Of a DNA stretch of 64,000 bases, positions 37,614 through 45,301 are shown piece after piece; position 1 is the first letter of the stretch; every line of letters starts with the position of its first letter. The notes under the pieces are model-generated. The model did not search any database, was not told where the DNA came from, and saw only the letters and a program-made list of their open reading frames with translations. The translations under genes and the position numbers were made by a program. Source of the DNA: Njordibacter sp028825405. GTDB taxonomy: Bacteria > Pseudomonadota > Gammaproteobacteria > Pseudomonadales > Balneatricaceae. The DNA lies in contig NZ_CP159829.1 in NCBI RefSeq assembly GCF_047730065.1, forward strand, positions 2,914,001-2,978,000. Direction: 5' to 3'.

Positions 37614-38972
37614 ATGAGTAAAAAACGTGTTGCTATTATTGGAGCAGGTCCCAGCGGTTTAGCTCAGTTACGGGCTTTCCAATCGGCTCAAGCTAAAGGT
37701 GCCGAAATTCCAGAAATTGTGTGTTTTGAAAAACAAGATAACTGGGGTGGCCTATGGAACTATTCCTGGCGCACTGGGGTAGACCAATACGGTGAGCCTG
37801 TGCATGGCAGTATGTATCGCTACCTTTGGTCTAATGGCCCTAAGGAAGGCTTGGAGTTTGCAGACTATTCATTTGACGAGCACTTTGGTGGTGAAATTGC
37901 TTCATTTCCTCCGCGTGCGGTCTTGTTTGATTATATAGAAGGCCGTGTAAGAAAAGCTGATGTGCGCAAGTACATTCGTTTTTCTAACGTCATTCGTCAC
38001 GTTGCTTACCAAGACAGTTCTGACACCTTTATGATTGCTGCGGAAGACCTGCCTAACAATAGACAGTATCAGGAAGAGTTTGACTACGTGATTGTCTCTA
38101 GTGGCCACTTTTCTACTCCCAACGTACCGGAGTACCCCGGATTCAATCATTTTGGTGGGCGCATCATGCACGCACACGATTTTCGGGACGCGTTAGAATT
38201 CAAAGATAAAGACATCTTGATCTTGGGGACCTCTTATTCCGCAGAAGACATTGGCTCGCAATGCTGGAAGTACGGTGCGAAAACTATCACTGTGGCACAC
38301 CGCACTGCGCCTATGGGTTATGACTGGCCAGATAATTGGCAAGAAGTTCCCGCCTTGAAATACGTTGACCAAGATACTGCGTACTTTATTGACGGTACAC
38401 AAAAAAAGGTTGATGCCATTATCCTATGCACTGGATACTTGCACCACTTCCCATTTATGCATGAATCACTCAATCTAAAAACTAATAATCGTCTTTATCC
38501 AGTTGATTTGTATAACGGTGTGGTCTGGCAACATAACCCTAAACTCATGTACTTAGGCATGCAGGATCAGTGGTACACATTTAATATGTTTGATGCCCAA
38601 GCATGGTATGCAAGAGATGTGATTATGGGGCGTGTGGCTTTGCCAACCCAGCCCGAAATGCAAGTCGACATTGATGACTGGCGAACCCAAGAGGACAGCC
38701 TAGCTGATGACTACGAAGCCATCGCTTTTCAAGGCCGCTACACCATGGAGTTAATGGCCAAAACCGATTATCCTGCGATCGACTTAGAAGGTTGTAATCA
38801 AGCCTTTTACCAGTGGAAGAAGCACAAAAAACAAGGCATTATGACCTTCCGTGACCATGGCTACAAGTCAGCCCTAACGGGGAAAATTGCGCCACCCCAC
38901 CACACCCCTTGGGTTGACGCTCTAGACGATTCTCTGGCCTGCTATTTAGGTGAAGGTGAAAGTAAAACCTAA
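37614..38972 (+). CDS. tmm: Flavin-containing monooxygenase, probable trimethylamine monooxygenase (Tmm)
   Basis: FAD- and NADPH-dependent enzyme that oxidises trimethylamine to trimethylamine N-oxide in marine bacteria. About 452 residues from ATG 37614, preceded by GAGGAA; an upstream ATG at 37602 lies before that site. FAD motif GAGPSG (about 10-15), the FMO signature FGGRIMHAHDF (FxGxxxHxxxF), NADPH motif GTSYSAED, and the substrate-side ATGY-type motif as CTGYLHHF. The WNYSW and DNWGGLW segments match bacterial Tmm. No TMAO demethylase or transporter genes are adjacent. An alternative substrate such as another tertiary amine or sulfide is possible. Its stop overlaps the convergent FAH gene by four bases. 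Confidence 0.85.
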   Translation: MSKKRVAIIGAGPSGLAQLRAFQSAQAKGAEIPEIVCFEKQDNWGGLWNYSWRTGVDQYGEPVHGSMYRYLWSNGPKEGLEFADYSFDEHFGGEIASFPPRAVLFDYIEGRVRKADVRKYIRFSNVIRHVAYQDSSDTFMIAAEDLPNNRQYQEEFDYVIVSSGHFSTPNVPEYPGFNHFGGRIMHAHDFRDALEFKDKDILILGTSYSAEDIGSQCWKYGAKTITVAHRTAPMGYDWPDNWQEVPALKYVDQDTAYFIDGTQKKVDAIILCTGYLHHFPFMHESLNLKTNNRLYPVDLYNGVVWQHNPKLMYLGMQDQWYTFNMFDAQAWYARDVIMGRVALPTQPEMQVDIDDWRTQEDSLADDYEAIAFQGRYTMELMAKTDYPAIDLEGCNQAFYQWKKHKKQGIMTFRDHGYKSALTGKIAPPHHTPWVDALDDSLACYLGEGESKT

Positions 38973-39865
38973 GTTAAAGCAAGGCTATTGGTGAGGGGAA
39001 GTGTGCCATCGATGGCCACTTCCACCTCGTCACCAGGCGCTAAGAAACGCATTGGATCAAAGCCCATGCCCACGCCAGCAGGGGTGCCTGTGGCAATCAC
39101 ATCACCCACTTCCAAGGTGATACCAGCTGACAAAGTCGCTATTAGGGTAGGAATGTCAAAAATCATTTGCCCCAAAGTAGCGTCTTGTCTTAATTCACCA
39201 TTCACTTTGCAGGTGAGTCGAAGATCATCACTTAAAGGCTGACCATAAGTCGGCGTTATGGCGGGGCCCATGGGTCCAAAACCATCTAAACATTTACCCA
39301 TATGCCATTGTCCATGGCGTTTTTGTAAATCCCTAGCAGACACATCGTTATAACAGCTAAAACCAAATATGTGACTCCAGGCCTCACCTTCGGCAATATT
39401 GATTCCAGCTTTACCAATCACTAGTGCTAGTTCACCTTCATAATCTATCTTACGGGTTACGCCTGCATGCAATGGTATCGACTCTAATGGACCAATGAGG
39501 GTTTTGGTGGCTTTACTAAACACAATTGGGTGTTTTGGTAGGTCAGCGCTAATGCCCATTTTATCAGCTATTTCTGCCGCATGGTCAGCATAGTTTTTGC
39601 CGATACATAATACGTTGCGGCGCAAGTATGTTAATGGTGAACCGACCAACTGGGGCTCATAAACTACACTGGCTAGTTGTTGTTCGTAGGCCTTTTTGGC
39701 AAGGATATCAAGCTCATTTTGAACCTTTTGGGAGCTTTCTAGTAAAGCCCACATGTCCTTGCATGGGACGGCTCCCCCTAGAGCTATGCTGGCAGCTTTA
39801 AGGTCTATTAAACGATTATTGATAACTGCAGCTAAACGGCCATCCTTGGTGGTGACATAATGCAT
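38969..39865 (-). CDS. Fumarylacetoacetate hydrolase (FAH) family protein
   Basis: 298-residue metal-dependent hydrolase/decarboxylase/isomerase family member. The catalytic domain shows CIGKNYADHAAE, the metal ligands in DYEGELALVIG (E-x-E) and YNDVSARD, then KCLDGFGPMGP and GDVIATGTPAGVG. Family members act on fumarylpyruvate, hydroxyhepta-diene-dioate or oxaloacetate; nothing adjacent selects one. The sequence before about residue 80 is a less conserved N-terminal extension. Confidence 0.85.
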   Translation of the reverse strand: MHYVTTKDGRLAAVINNRLIDLKAASIALGGAVPCKDMWALLESSQKVQNELDILAKKAYEQQLASVVYEPQLVGSPLTYLRRNVLCIGKNYADHAAEIADKMGISADLPKHPIVFSKATKTLIGPLESIPLHAGVTRKIDYEGELALVIGKAGINIAEGEAWSHIFGFSCYNDVSARDLQKRHGQWHMGKCLDGFGPMGPAITPTYGQPLSDDLRLTCKVNGELRQDATLGQMIFDIPTLIATLSAGITLEVGDVIATGTPAGVGMGFDPMRFLAPGDEVEVAIDGTLPLTNSLALT

Positions 39866-40068
39866 TTAAATGACTCCTTAATATTGTGTATTGACTTAAT
39901 AGATCTTTGTTGAATACCGAAGTTAAAAAATTTTAGGTATAATGCTGCTGCAATTAAGACCCTAAGCCGTATCAATGCGACATTTTGGTCTATTTCACTA
40001 CCTTTTGTATGTCACAAATTATTTTTAACTAAGCAGTCAATCAAAAATCCCATGCTTCGGAGTACTTA

Positions 40069-41046
40069 ATGAAAAGCCCAGTTAACGTTGTTATCACCGG
40101 TGCCGCCGGCCAGATTTCTTATTCACTTATCTTTCGCATTGCCAAAGGTGAGATGTTAGGCAGTGACCAGCCGATCAACCTTAAATTATTAGAAATCACC
40201 CCTGCGTTAGGCGCCCTCAATGGCGTAGTTATGGAAATTGAAGACTGTGCATTCCCTTTAGTGAACTCTATCACGCCCACAGATGATGCGGCAGTGGCCT
40301 TTGATGATGCTCACTATTGCTTACTTGTGGGTGCGCGTCCACGTGGCCCAGGTATGGAACGCAAAGACTTGCTCGAAGCCAACGCCAACATCTTTACCGC
40401 TCAAGGTAAAGCCATCAATGATAACGCTAACCCGAATGTTAAAGTACTGGTCGTAGGCAACCCTGCCAACACCAATGCTTACATCGCTATGAAGAGCGCT
40501 CCTGATCTAAACCCAATGCAATTTACAGCCATGACTCGGTTAGATCACAACCGGGCTCTCACGCAACTTGCTAACCAAACCAATGCTGGAGTAAGTGATG
40601 TGAAGAAATTGTGTATTTGGGGCAACCATTCAGCCACCATGTACGCTGATGTTACTAATGCAAGTGTGAAGGGCCAAGCTGCGACCGACCTAGTCGACCA
40701 AAACTGGATCGACACAGACTTTATTCCAGTCATTGCCCAGCGAGGGGCATCCATTATAAAGGCTCGGGGCGCCTCTTCTGCTGCCTCTGCTGCTAATGCA
40801 GCTATTGATCACATGCGCATCTGGGTCGCGGGCACAGCCGATGGTGATTGGACCAGTATGGGTATTCCAAGCGATGGTAGCTATGGCATTCCAAAGGACT
40901 TAATGTTCTCTTTTCCGGTCACTTGTCAAAATGGTGAGTACTCGATTGTGCAAGGCCTATCCATTGATGCATCAAGCCAAGCCTACATCGATAAGACTCG
41001 CCAAGAGCTAGAAGAAGAGCGCAACGCGATTGCTCATTTAGTGTAA
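40069..41046 (+). CDS. mdh: Malate dehydrogenase, type 2 (325-residue NAD form)
   Basis: Interconverts malate and oxaloacetate in the TCA cycle. 325 residues. Rossmann motif GAAGQISYSL, the LVGARPRGPGMERKDLL mobile loop, GNPANTNA, catalytic His in IWGNHSATMYAD and substrate Arg in TRLDHNRA. This is the cytosolic-like longer form, not the E. coli 312-residue type. Followed by a strong terminator. A TATAAT at 39938-39943 may be part of its promoter. Confidence 0.96.
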   Translation: MKSPVNVVITGAAGQISYSLIFRIAKGEMLGSDQPINLKLLEITPALGALNGVVMEIEDCAFPLVNSITPTDDAAVAFDDAHYCLLVGARPRGPGMERKDLLEANANIFTAQGKAINDNANPNVKVLVVGNPANTNAYIAMKSAPDLNPMQFTAMTRLDHNRALTQLANQTNAGVSDVKKLCIWGNHSATMYADVTNASVKGQAATDLVDQNWIDTDFIPVIAQRGASIIKARGASSAASAANAAIDHMRIWVAGTADGDWTSMGIPSDGSYGIPKDLMFSFPVTCQNGEYSIVQGLSIDASSQAYIDKTRQELEEERNAIAHLV

Positions 41047-41066
41047 CGTTTAGAATGGGCATAAAA

Positions 41067-41096
41067 CAAAAAAACCGCCAATAGGCGGTTTTTTTA
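41067..41096 (+). terminator. Rho-independent terminator after mdh
   Basis: AAAACCGCC-AATA-GGCGGTTTTTTT hairpin with U-run 20 bases past the mdh stop; also serves the opposite-strand amt transcript by symmetry. Confidence 0.9.
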
Positions 41097-41130
41097 GGTC
41101 TCTGTTTTAGACCTCAGCATTAAGCATCAA

Positions 41131-41301
41131 TTACTGATGGTCAATCTCGGCCTGTTCTTCAGCCTTATAAGACACAACCAAAGGGACGATCAACATAGCT
41201 GTCATGATCCAAAAGCAGACTGCCATACCCATAGGGCTGTCAGCATAAGTGAAGATAGCTTCTGCACCTTCCCAACTAGTAATCGGTGATGAATTAAACA
41301 T
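41131..41301 (-). CDS. Small single-span membrane protein downstream of amt
   Basis: A 56-residue frame on the minus strand begins MFNSSPITSWEGAEAIF and ends AEEQAEIDHQ. Residues about 22-44 (SPMGMAVCFWIMTAMLIVPLV) form one transmembrane helix; the N-terminus is short and neutral, and the C-terminus is acidic. The ATG has AAGAGG seven bases upstream, and the gene follows the ammonium transporter by 61 bases on the same strand, before a shared terminator. I do not recognise the family. Good start signal, clear hydrophobic helix and operon position make it a real gene. A role as a partner or assembly factor of the transporter is only inferred. Confidence 0.7.
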   Translation of the reverse strand: MFNSSPITSWEGAEAIFTYADSPMGMAVCFWIMTAMLIVPLVVSYKAEEQAEIDHQ

Positions 41302-41362
41302 AGGTAAACCTCTTATTCTTTATGGATACAAGCCAAACTAAGTTTGGCTTGTATAAGTCAAG

Positions 41363-42676
41363 TTACTGAGAGCGGATCTCTTCTGGGTAAGCAATACCTT
41401 CCAACTCAGTATCCATGCCGTCACGTTGAACGCCATCTCCTGCCCGAAGGATGCCTAACTTATTGAAGATCCAAGACAATACATAACCTGGGATAAATCC
41501 TGTTGCAATCATCACAGCAGCACCAATCACCTGGCCTGTCATGTTAATAGAAGGCACATCAAAGCCATCCCAAGAACTAAAGCCTGGATAACCACCAAGG
41601 AAGATGCCTACAGCCAATAAGCCCCAAACACCGCACACACCATGCACAGCGACGGCGCCAACAGCGTCATCGATACCCATCTTCTCAATTTGCTTAGCCG
41701 CCCAAGGACCTAAGTAACCGCCTGCGAAGGCAATAGCAAAGGCCAGTGGTGGATACCAAAGGTCTAGACCAGCTGCAGCTGAAATAACGCCACACAAGGC
41801 ACCAGACATCATCCAGAATGGATCACGGGTACAGGCGTAACAGCCAATAATACCACCAGCAATGGCCATTAAGGTATTAAAGCAGTATGCCGAGAGTGTA
41901 GTTGGACCACCGTAAATATTAGTCCAGCCGCCATTAACACCGTAGTTGTACAACACACAAGCGCCAATGAAGCCAAAGAAACCAACCACAATCAACATCA
42001 AACCGGTAATGGTCATAGGTAGACTATGTCCACGAATAACGTTAGCACTACCGTCCGCATTGAACTTACCAATACGTGGACCAAGGTTGATCAATACACC
42101 TAGGGCAAAGAAACCAGAAATGGTATGTACCACCCCAGAAGCCACTGCATCATGATAACCGTATTCAGTGACCAACCAACCGGCAGGATGCCAACCCCAA
42201 GAGGCTGCCAGGTTCCAAACCACAGAGCCCAAAATAACCGCTAATATGACAAAAGAGGCCATGCGAATTCGCTCGATCACTGCACCAGACATGATGGAAG
42301 CGGTCGTACAAGCAAATAGAGTGAAAGCGCCCCAGAATACACCCGTGGCTTGGTCTGCCATGTTAGGCCCCATGATTGCTGACATGGGTAAACCAAATTC
42401 GCCCCATACTGGGTCGTAGGTGAAGCCCTGCCACATGGACAAATAGATCAACCAACCAAACATGTAGAAGGTGGGAATCATAAATGCAAAAGCGAGAATG
42501 TTTTTGGTACCAGATGCCAGCGAGTGTTTAACTCGCGATGCACCCATCTCGTACATGAGAAAGCCCGCATGAATTAAGATCATTATGGCGGTACACCAAT
42601 AATAAAATATTTCGAGGTTAGTGTTGCTTAAACTTTGCAACGCCTCTATTGCTGCCTGCATTTCTTCAGGAGTCAT
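41363..42676 (-). CDS. amt: Ammonium transporter (Amt family)
   Basis: Trimeric channel for ammonium uptake. 437 residues with about 11 hydrophobic helices. The Amt signature regions are visible: AGFLMYEMGASR, the HTISGFFALGVL-type pore histidine region, and DDAVGAVAVHGVCGVWG (pore His). A strong GGAGGGAG site precedes the ATG. It is not linked to glnK, and I found no sigma-54 site directly upstream. The small membrane protein at 41131 is its probable operon partner. Confidence 0.95.
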   Translation of the reverse strand: MTPEEMQAAIEALQSLSNTNLEIFYYWCTAIMILIHAGFLMYEMGASRVKHSLASGTKNILAFAFMIPTFYMFGWLIYLSMWQGFTYDPVWGEFGLPMSAIMGPNMADQATGVFWGAFTLFACTTASIMSGAVIERIRMASFVILAVILGSVVWNLAASWGWHPAGWLVTEYGYHDAVASGVVHTISGFFALGVLINLGPRIGKFNADGSANVIRGHSLPMTITGLMLIVVGFFGFIGACVLYNYGVNGGWTNIYGGPTTLSAYCFNTLMAIAGGIIGCYACTRDPFWMMSGALCGVISAAAGLDLWYPPLAFAIAFAGGYLGPWAAKQIEKMGIDDAVGAVAVHGVCGVWGLLAVGIFLGGYPGFSSWDGFDVPSINMTGQVIGAAVMIATGFIPGYVLSWIFNKLGILRAGDGVQRDGMDTELEGIAYPEEIRSQ

Positions 42677-43149
42677 AGTCTCCCTCCATTTTTGTTGTTA
42701 TTTTAAGGTTACTAGCGCATCAGATATGCGATGAAAGATTTAAATATATTGATACAATAGATATACTTATTTCTATCACCATAGATCTTAACCATGAAGC
42801 CATACATACGTCAAACACAAATCCGACATCCTTTTTTGCATAATAGCTCCATAAATATTGGTTAATACTCCTATATTAATTGACTATAAAGTCAATATAT
42901 TAACTCAGACAAAACCGACAATGATTATATTAAAACAACCTAAATGCAAAGAAACGTCAAGTTTCTTTACACAATCTTGAATTTGGAAGCTAGACGCGCC
43001 TCAATAAAACCTTGTGCAGACCTTGGGTAAAGTCGTCAACGCGCTCCTTCAAAATCAGCTGCATCGAAGTCGGATATGTTATTTGTGGCCATTGATGTTT
43101 TCCTACCTAACCTCAATCTAGGGTTAATAACCCAACCATAGGACGTTCA
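42677..43149. other. Intergenic region between divergent amt and MFS genes
   Basis: About 470 AT-rich bases. Short inverted repeats occur (CGCAT/ATGCG at about 42717-42731; TTGAC/GTCAA near 42880). On the minus strand from 43094 an 18-codon frame begins MATNNISDFDAADF, then stops; an adjacent frame continues for about 20 codons. This could be a decayed small gene but is too short to classify. Promoters for both flanking genes must lie here. Confidence 0.4.
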
Positions 43150-44283
43150 ATGAGCACATTTGCTGCCACAGCTCCAGCAAGGCTTGCAACCAGGCTTACA
43201 TTTTTCGCAGCTGGGTTTGCCATGGCTTGCTGTGCGCCGATCTTTCCCTTTATAAAGCAAAATGTAGGCGCCAATGAAAGCCAATTCGGTATGCTTTTAC
43301 TTTGCTTTGGACTGGGCTCTATATTTGCAATGCCGGTGGCTGGGTTATTAGCTGCGCAGAGAGGGCCCCGATCTATGATGTTGCTAGGAGGCTTTGGGCT
43401 TATTATTTTTCTACCTACTTTAGCCATGGCTCAAAGTCTGTGGATTCTAGCCATGATGCTGTTCATTTTTGGAGCGGCGCTGGGCACTCTTGACGTCTCA
43501 ATGAATCTTCATGGGGCTCATTTAGAGGGCCAAGAAAAGCGACCTTTAATGTCCAGTTTTCATGCACAATTTAGCATTGGTGGGTTATCTGGAGCAGGCT
43601 TGATGACGCTGCTATTATCCATCGGCCTATCAGTGACTATGAGCGCAATAATAGGGTCAGTAGTGACATTAGTGGCGATTGTACCCACAGTTAAGCGCCT
43701 ATTACGCGTAAGCACTGGGCCAAAAACTGCATTTGTGTGGCCCCATGGCATCGTACTTTTATTGGGGGCCTTGTCTGCGATTATGTTTTTAGTCGAAGGG
43801 GCTGTACTTGATTGGGGTGCTCTTTTGATTATTGAGCGTCAATTGGCTGATCCACAAAGCGCAGGGATAGGTTACATTCTGTTTTCAGCCGCCATGGTGC
43901 TTGCACGTTTAACGGGAGATCATATTATCAGGGTTTTAGGTGAGTTCTGGGTGCTTGTGGTGGGGGGGATCATGTGTATTATAGGTATTGCTGTGATCTT
44001 GCTCTCAAGCGCGCCGTTAGTCGCTCTTACTGGGTTTTTATGGTTGGGCTTGGGCGCTGCTAATTTAGTGCCTATCTTTTTCAGTGCTGCTGGCAGACAA
44101 AAAGTAATGCAACCTGGCCTCGCTATTGCTGCAGTGACAACTACGGCCTACGCTGGGGTTTTAATCGGTCCTGCCGTGTTAGGCTTTACCGCTGACTTAA
44201 CCAGCTTACCTATCGCCTTTTGGCTGCTCACGTTACTCGTTGCAATCGTGCCTGTCACCGCCTATTGGGTGATCAAAAACTAG
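43150..44283 (+). CDS. Major facilitator superfamily transporter (YbjJ-like)
   Basis: 377 residues with 12 predicted helices. The loop after helix 2 and the segment GTLDVSMNLHGAHLE, plus HAQFSIGGLSGA after helix 4, resemble the YbjJ branch of the MFS (also related to fucose permease). Substrate is unknown. Single gene, convergent with the next gene. Confidence 0.85.
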   Translation: MSTFAATAPARLATRLTFFAAGFAMACCAPIFPFIKQNVGANESQFGMLLLCFGLGSIFAMPVAGLLAAQRGPRSMMLLGGFGLIIFLPTLAMAQSLWILAMMLFIFGAALGTLDVSMNLHGAHLEGQEKRPLMSSFHAQFSIGGLSGAGLMTLLLSIGLSVTMSAIIGSVVTLVAIVPTVKRLLRVSTGPKTAFVWPHGIVLLLGALSAIMFLVEGAVLDWGALLIIERQLADPQSAGIGYILFSAAMVLARLTGDHIIRVLGEFWVLVVGGIMCIIGIAVILLSSAPLVALTGFLWLGLGAANLVPIFFSAAGRQKVMQPGLAIAAVTTTAYAGVLIGPAVLGFTADLTSLPIAFWLLTLLVAIVPVTAYWVIKN

Positions 44284-44339
44284 TTGGGTGGGGGCTAATG
44301 AGCACAAGCTAAAACTTAACTAGGAAGTTAACTAGGAAC

Positions 44340-45020
44340 TTAAATAGGGACTTTCTTGTGACCAAACATACTATTTAAGCCATACATGCTAGCGGCTACC
44401 GAGGGGCCAATCCCTAAGGCAAATAACACAGTTCCAAAACCAACAGTTCCGCCTAGGGCCCAGCCAGCAGCAATGACTGATAGCTCAATGCCACTCCGAA
44501 CCCAAGCAATGGGTAGGTCTGTGACTCTTTGAAGCCCGGTCATTAGACCATCTCTTGGACCCGGGCCCAAATTTGCTATTAAATATAAGCCACCACCAAA
44601 GCCCGTTACCAAAACACCAAGAGTGGCTTCTGCAAGCTGCAGCCCAAGGTGATCAAAAGTAGGCAAAAATGGCAGCGCAAATTCCAACACTAAGGAAATT
44701 ATAATGGCATTTAGAATAGTGCCCATACCCGGTGTTTGCTTTAAAGGTACCCATAAGAGCAGAACCACAACGCTAGTCACAAAAGTTGCAAAGCCAATAC
44801 TCCAACCCGTCACCTGCATAATACCTTGAGCTAAAACAGTCCAAGGGCTCACGCCAACACCTGCGGCAACAAGTAAAGCTTCGCCCAGGCCAAACAGTAT
44901 GAGTCCTAACACTAGAAACAGAACAGATAATAACGGTGGTGTGATGGTTAGCGCTTTAGGCGAACTCCAAAACAGTGTTGGGACGGCTTTAACGGATAAA
45001 AATTTTGGCTTTAATGTCAT
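44340..45020 (-). CDS. YczE/YitT-like integral membrane protein
   Basis: About 226 residues with five or six hydrophobic helices. The GVGVSPWTVLAQGI and NLGPGPRDGLMTGLQ segments are the hallmarks of the YczE-type family. Function in the family is poorly known. The start is probably ATG 45020; a GTG at 45050 adds ten residues. Isolated gene. Confidence 0.75.
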   Translation of the reverse strand: MTLKPKFLSVKAVPTLFWSSPKALTITPPLLSVLFLVLGLILFGLGEALLVAAGVGVSPWTVLAQGIMQVTGWSIGFATFVTSVVVLLLWVPLKQTPGMGTILNAIIISLVLEFALPFLPTFDHLGLQLAEATLGVLVTGFGGGLYLIANLGPGPRDGLMTGLQRVTDLPIAWVRSGIELSVIAAGWALGGTVGFGTVLFALGIGPSVAASMYGLNSMFGHKKVPI

Positions 45021-45301
45021 GTTCAATACTTTCTCATAGCTGTTAATCACAACTACTTATAACGGCGTTTAATTCGAATGACTGCACTAACCAAATGCTT
45101 CACATTAGGGGTGAAGTTGGCGGGTATGGCGTTTTGGAGAGCGATAACTTAACAGTATGTAGTCTTAGTGCGGTCAATACTACCTAAACTTGAGGCATGC
45201 CTCTCATCAGCCAAATAGCTTAGATAAGATCACATACTCTTGGTTTACATGATGCGCCCTTGTTTTAACTTCAAATAATAATGCGCCATGCTGCTCGCGC
45301 T

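Noticed and set aside
39910..39943. Sigma-70 promoter TTGAAT / TATAAT before mdh
   Set aside because: The two boxes are 22 bases apart, too far for a normal promoter; only the -10-like box was mentioned with mdh.
42677..42860. Possible sigma-54 promoter before amt (GGAGCTATTATGC on the minus strand)
   Set aside because: The GG to GC spacing is nine, not ten bases, and the -24 element is poor.
45099..45203. Inverted repeat CTTCAC/GTGAAG and the palindrome GAGGCATGCCTC between the YczE-like and chemoreceptor genes
   Set aside because: Short and isolated; no sign of an operator linked to a regulator. The 45051-45301 gap otherwise shows nothing coding.
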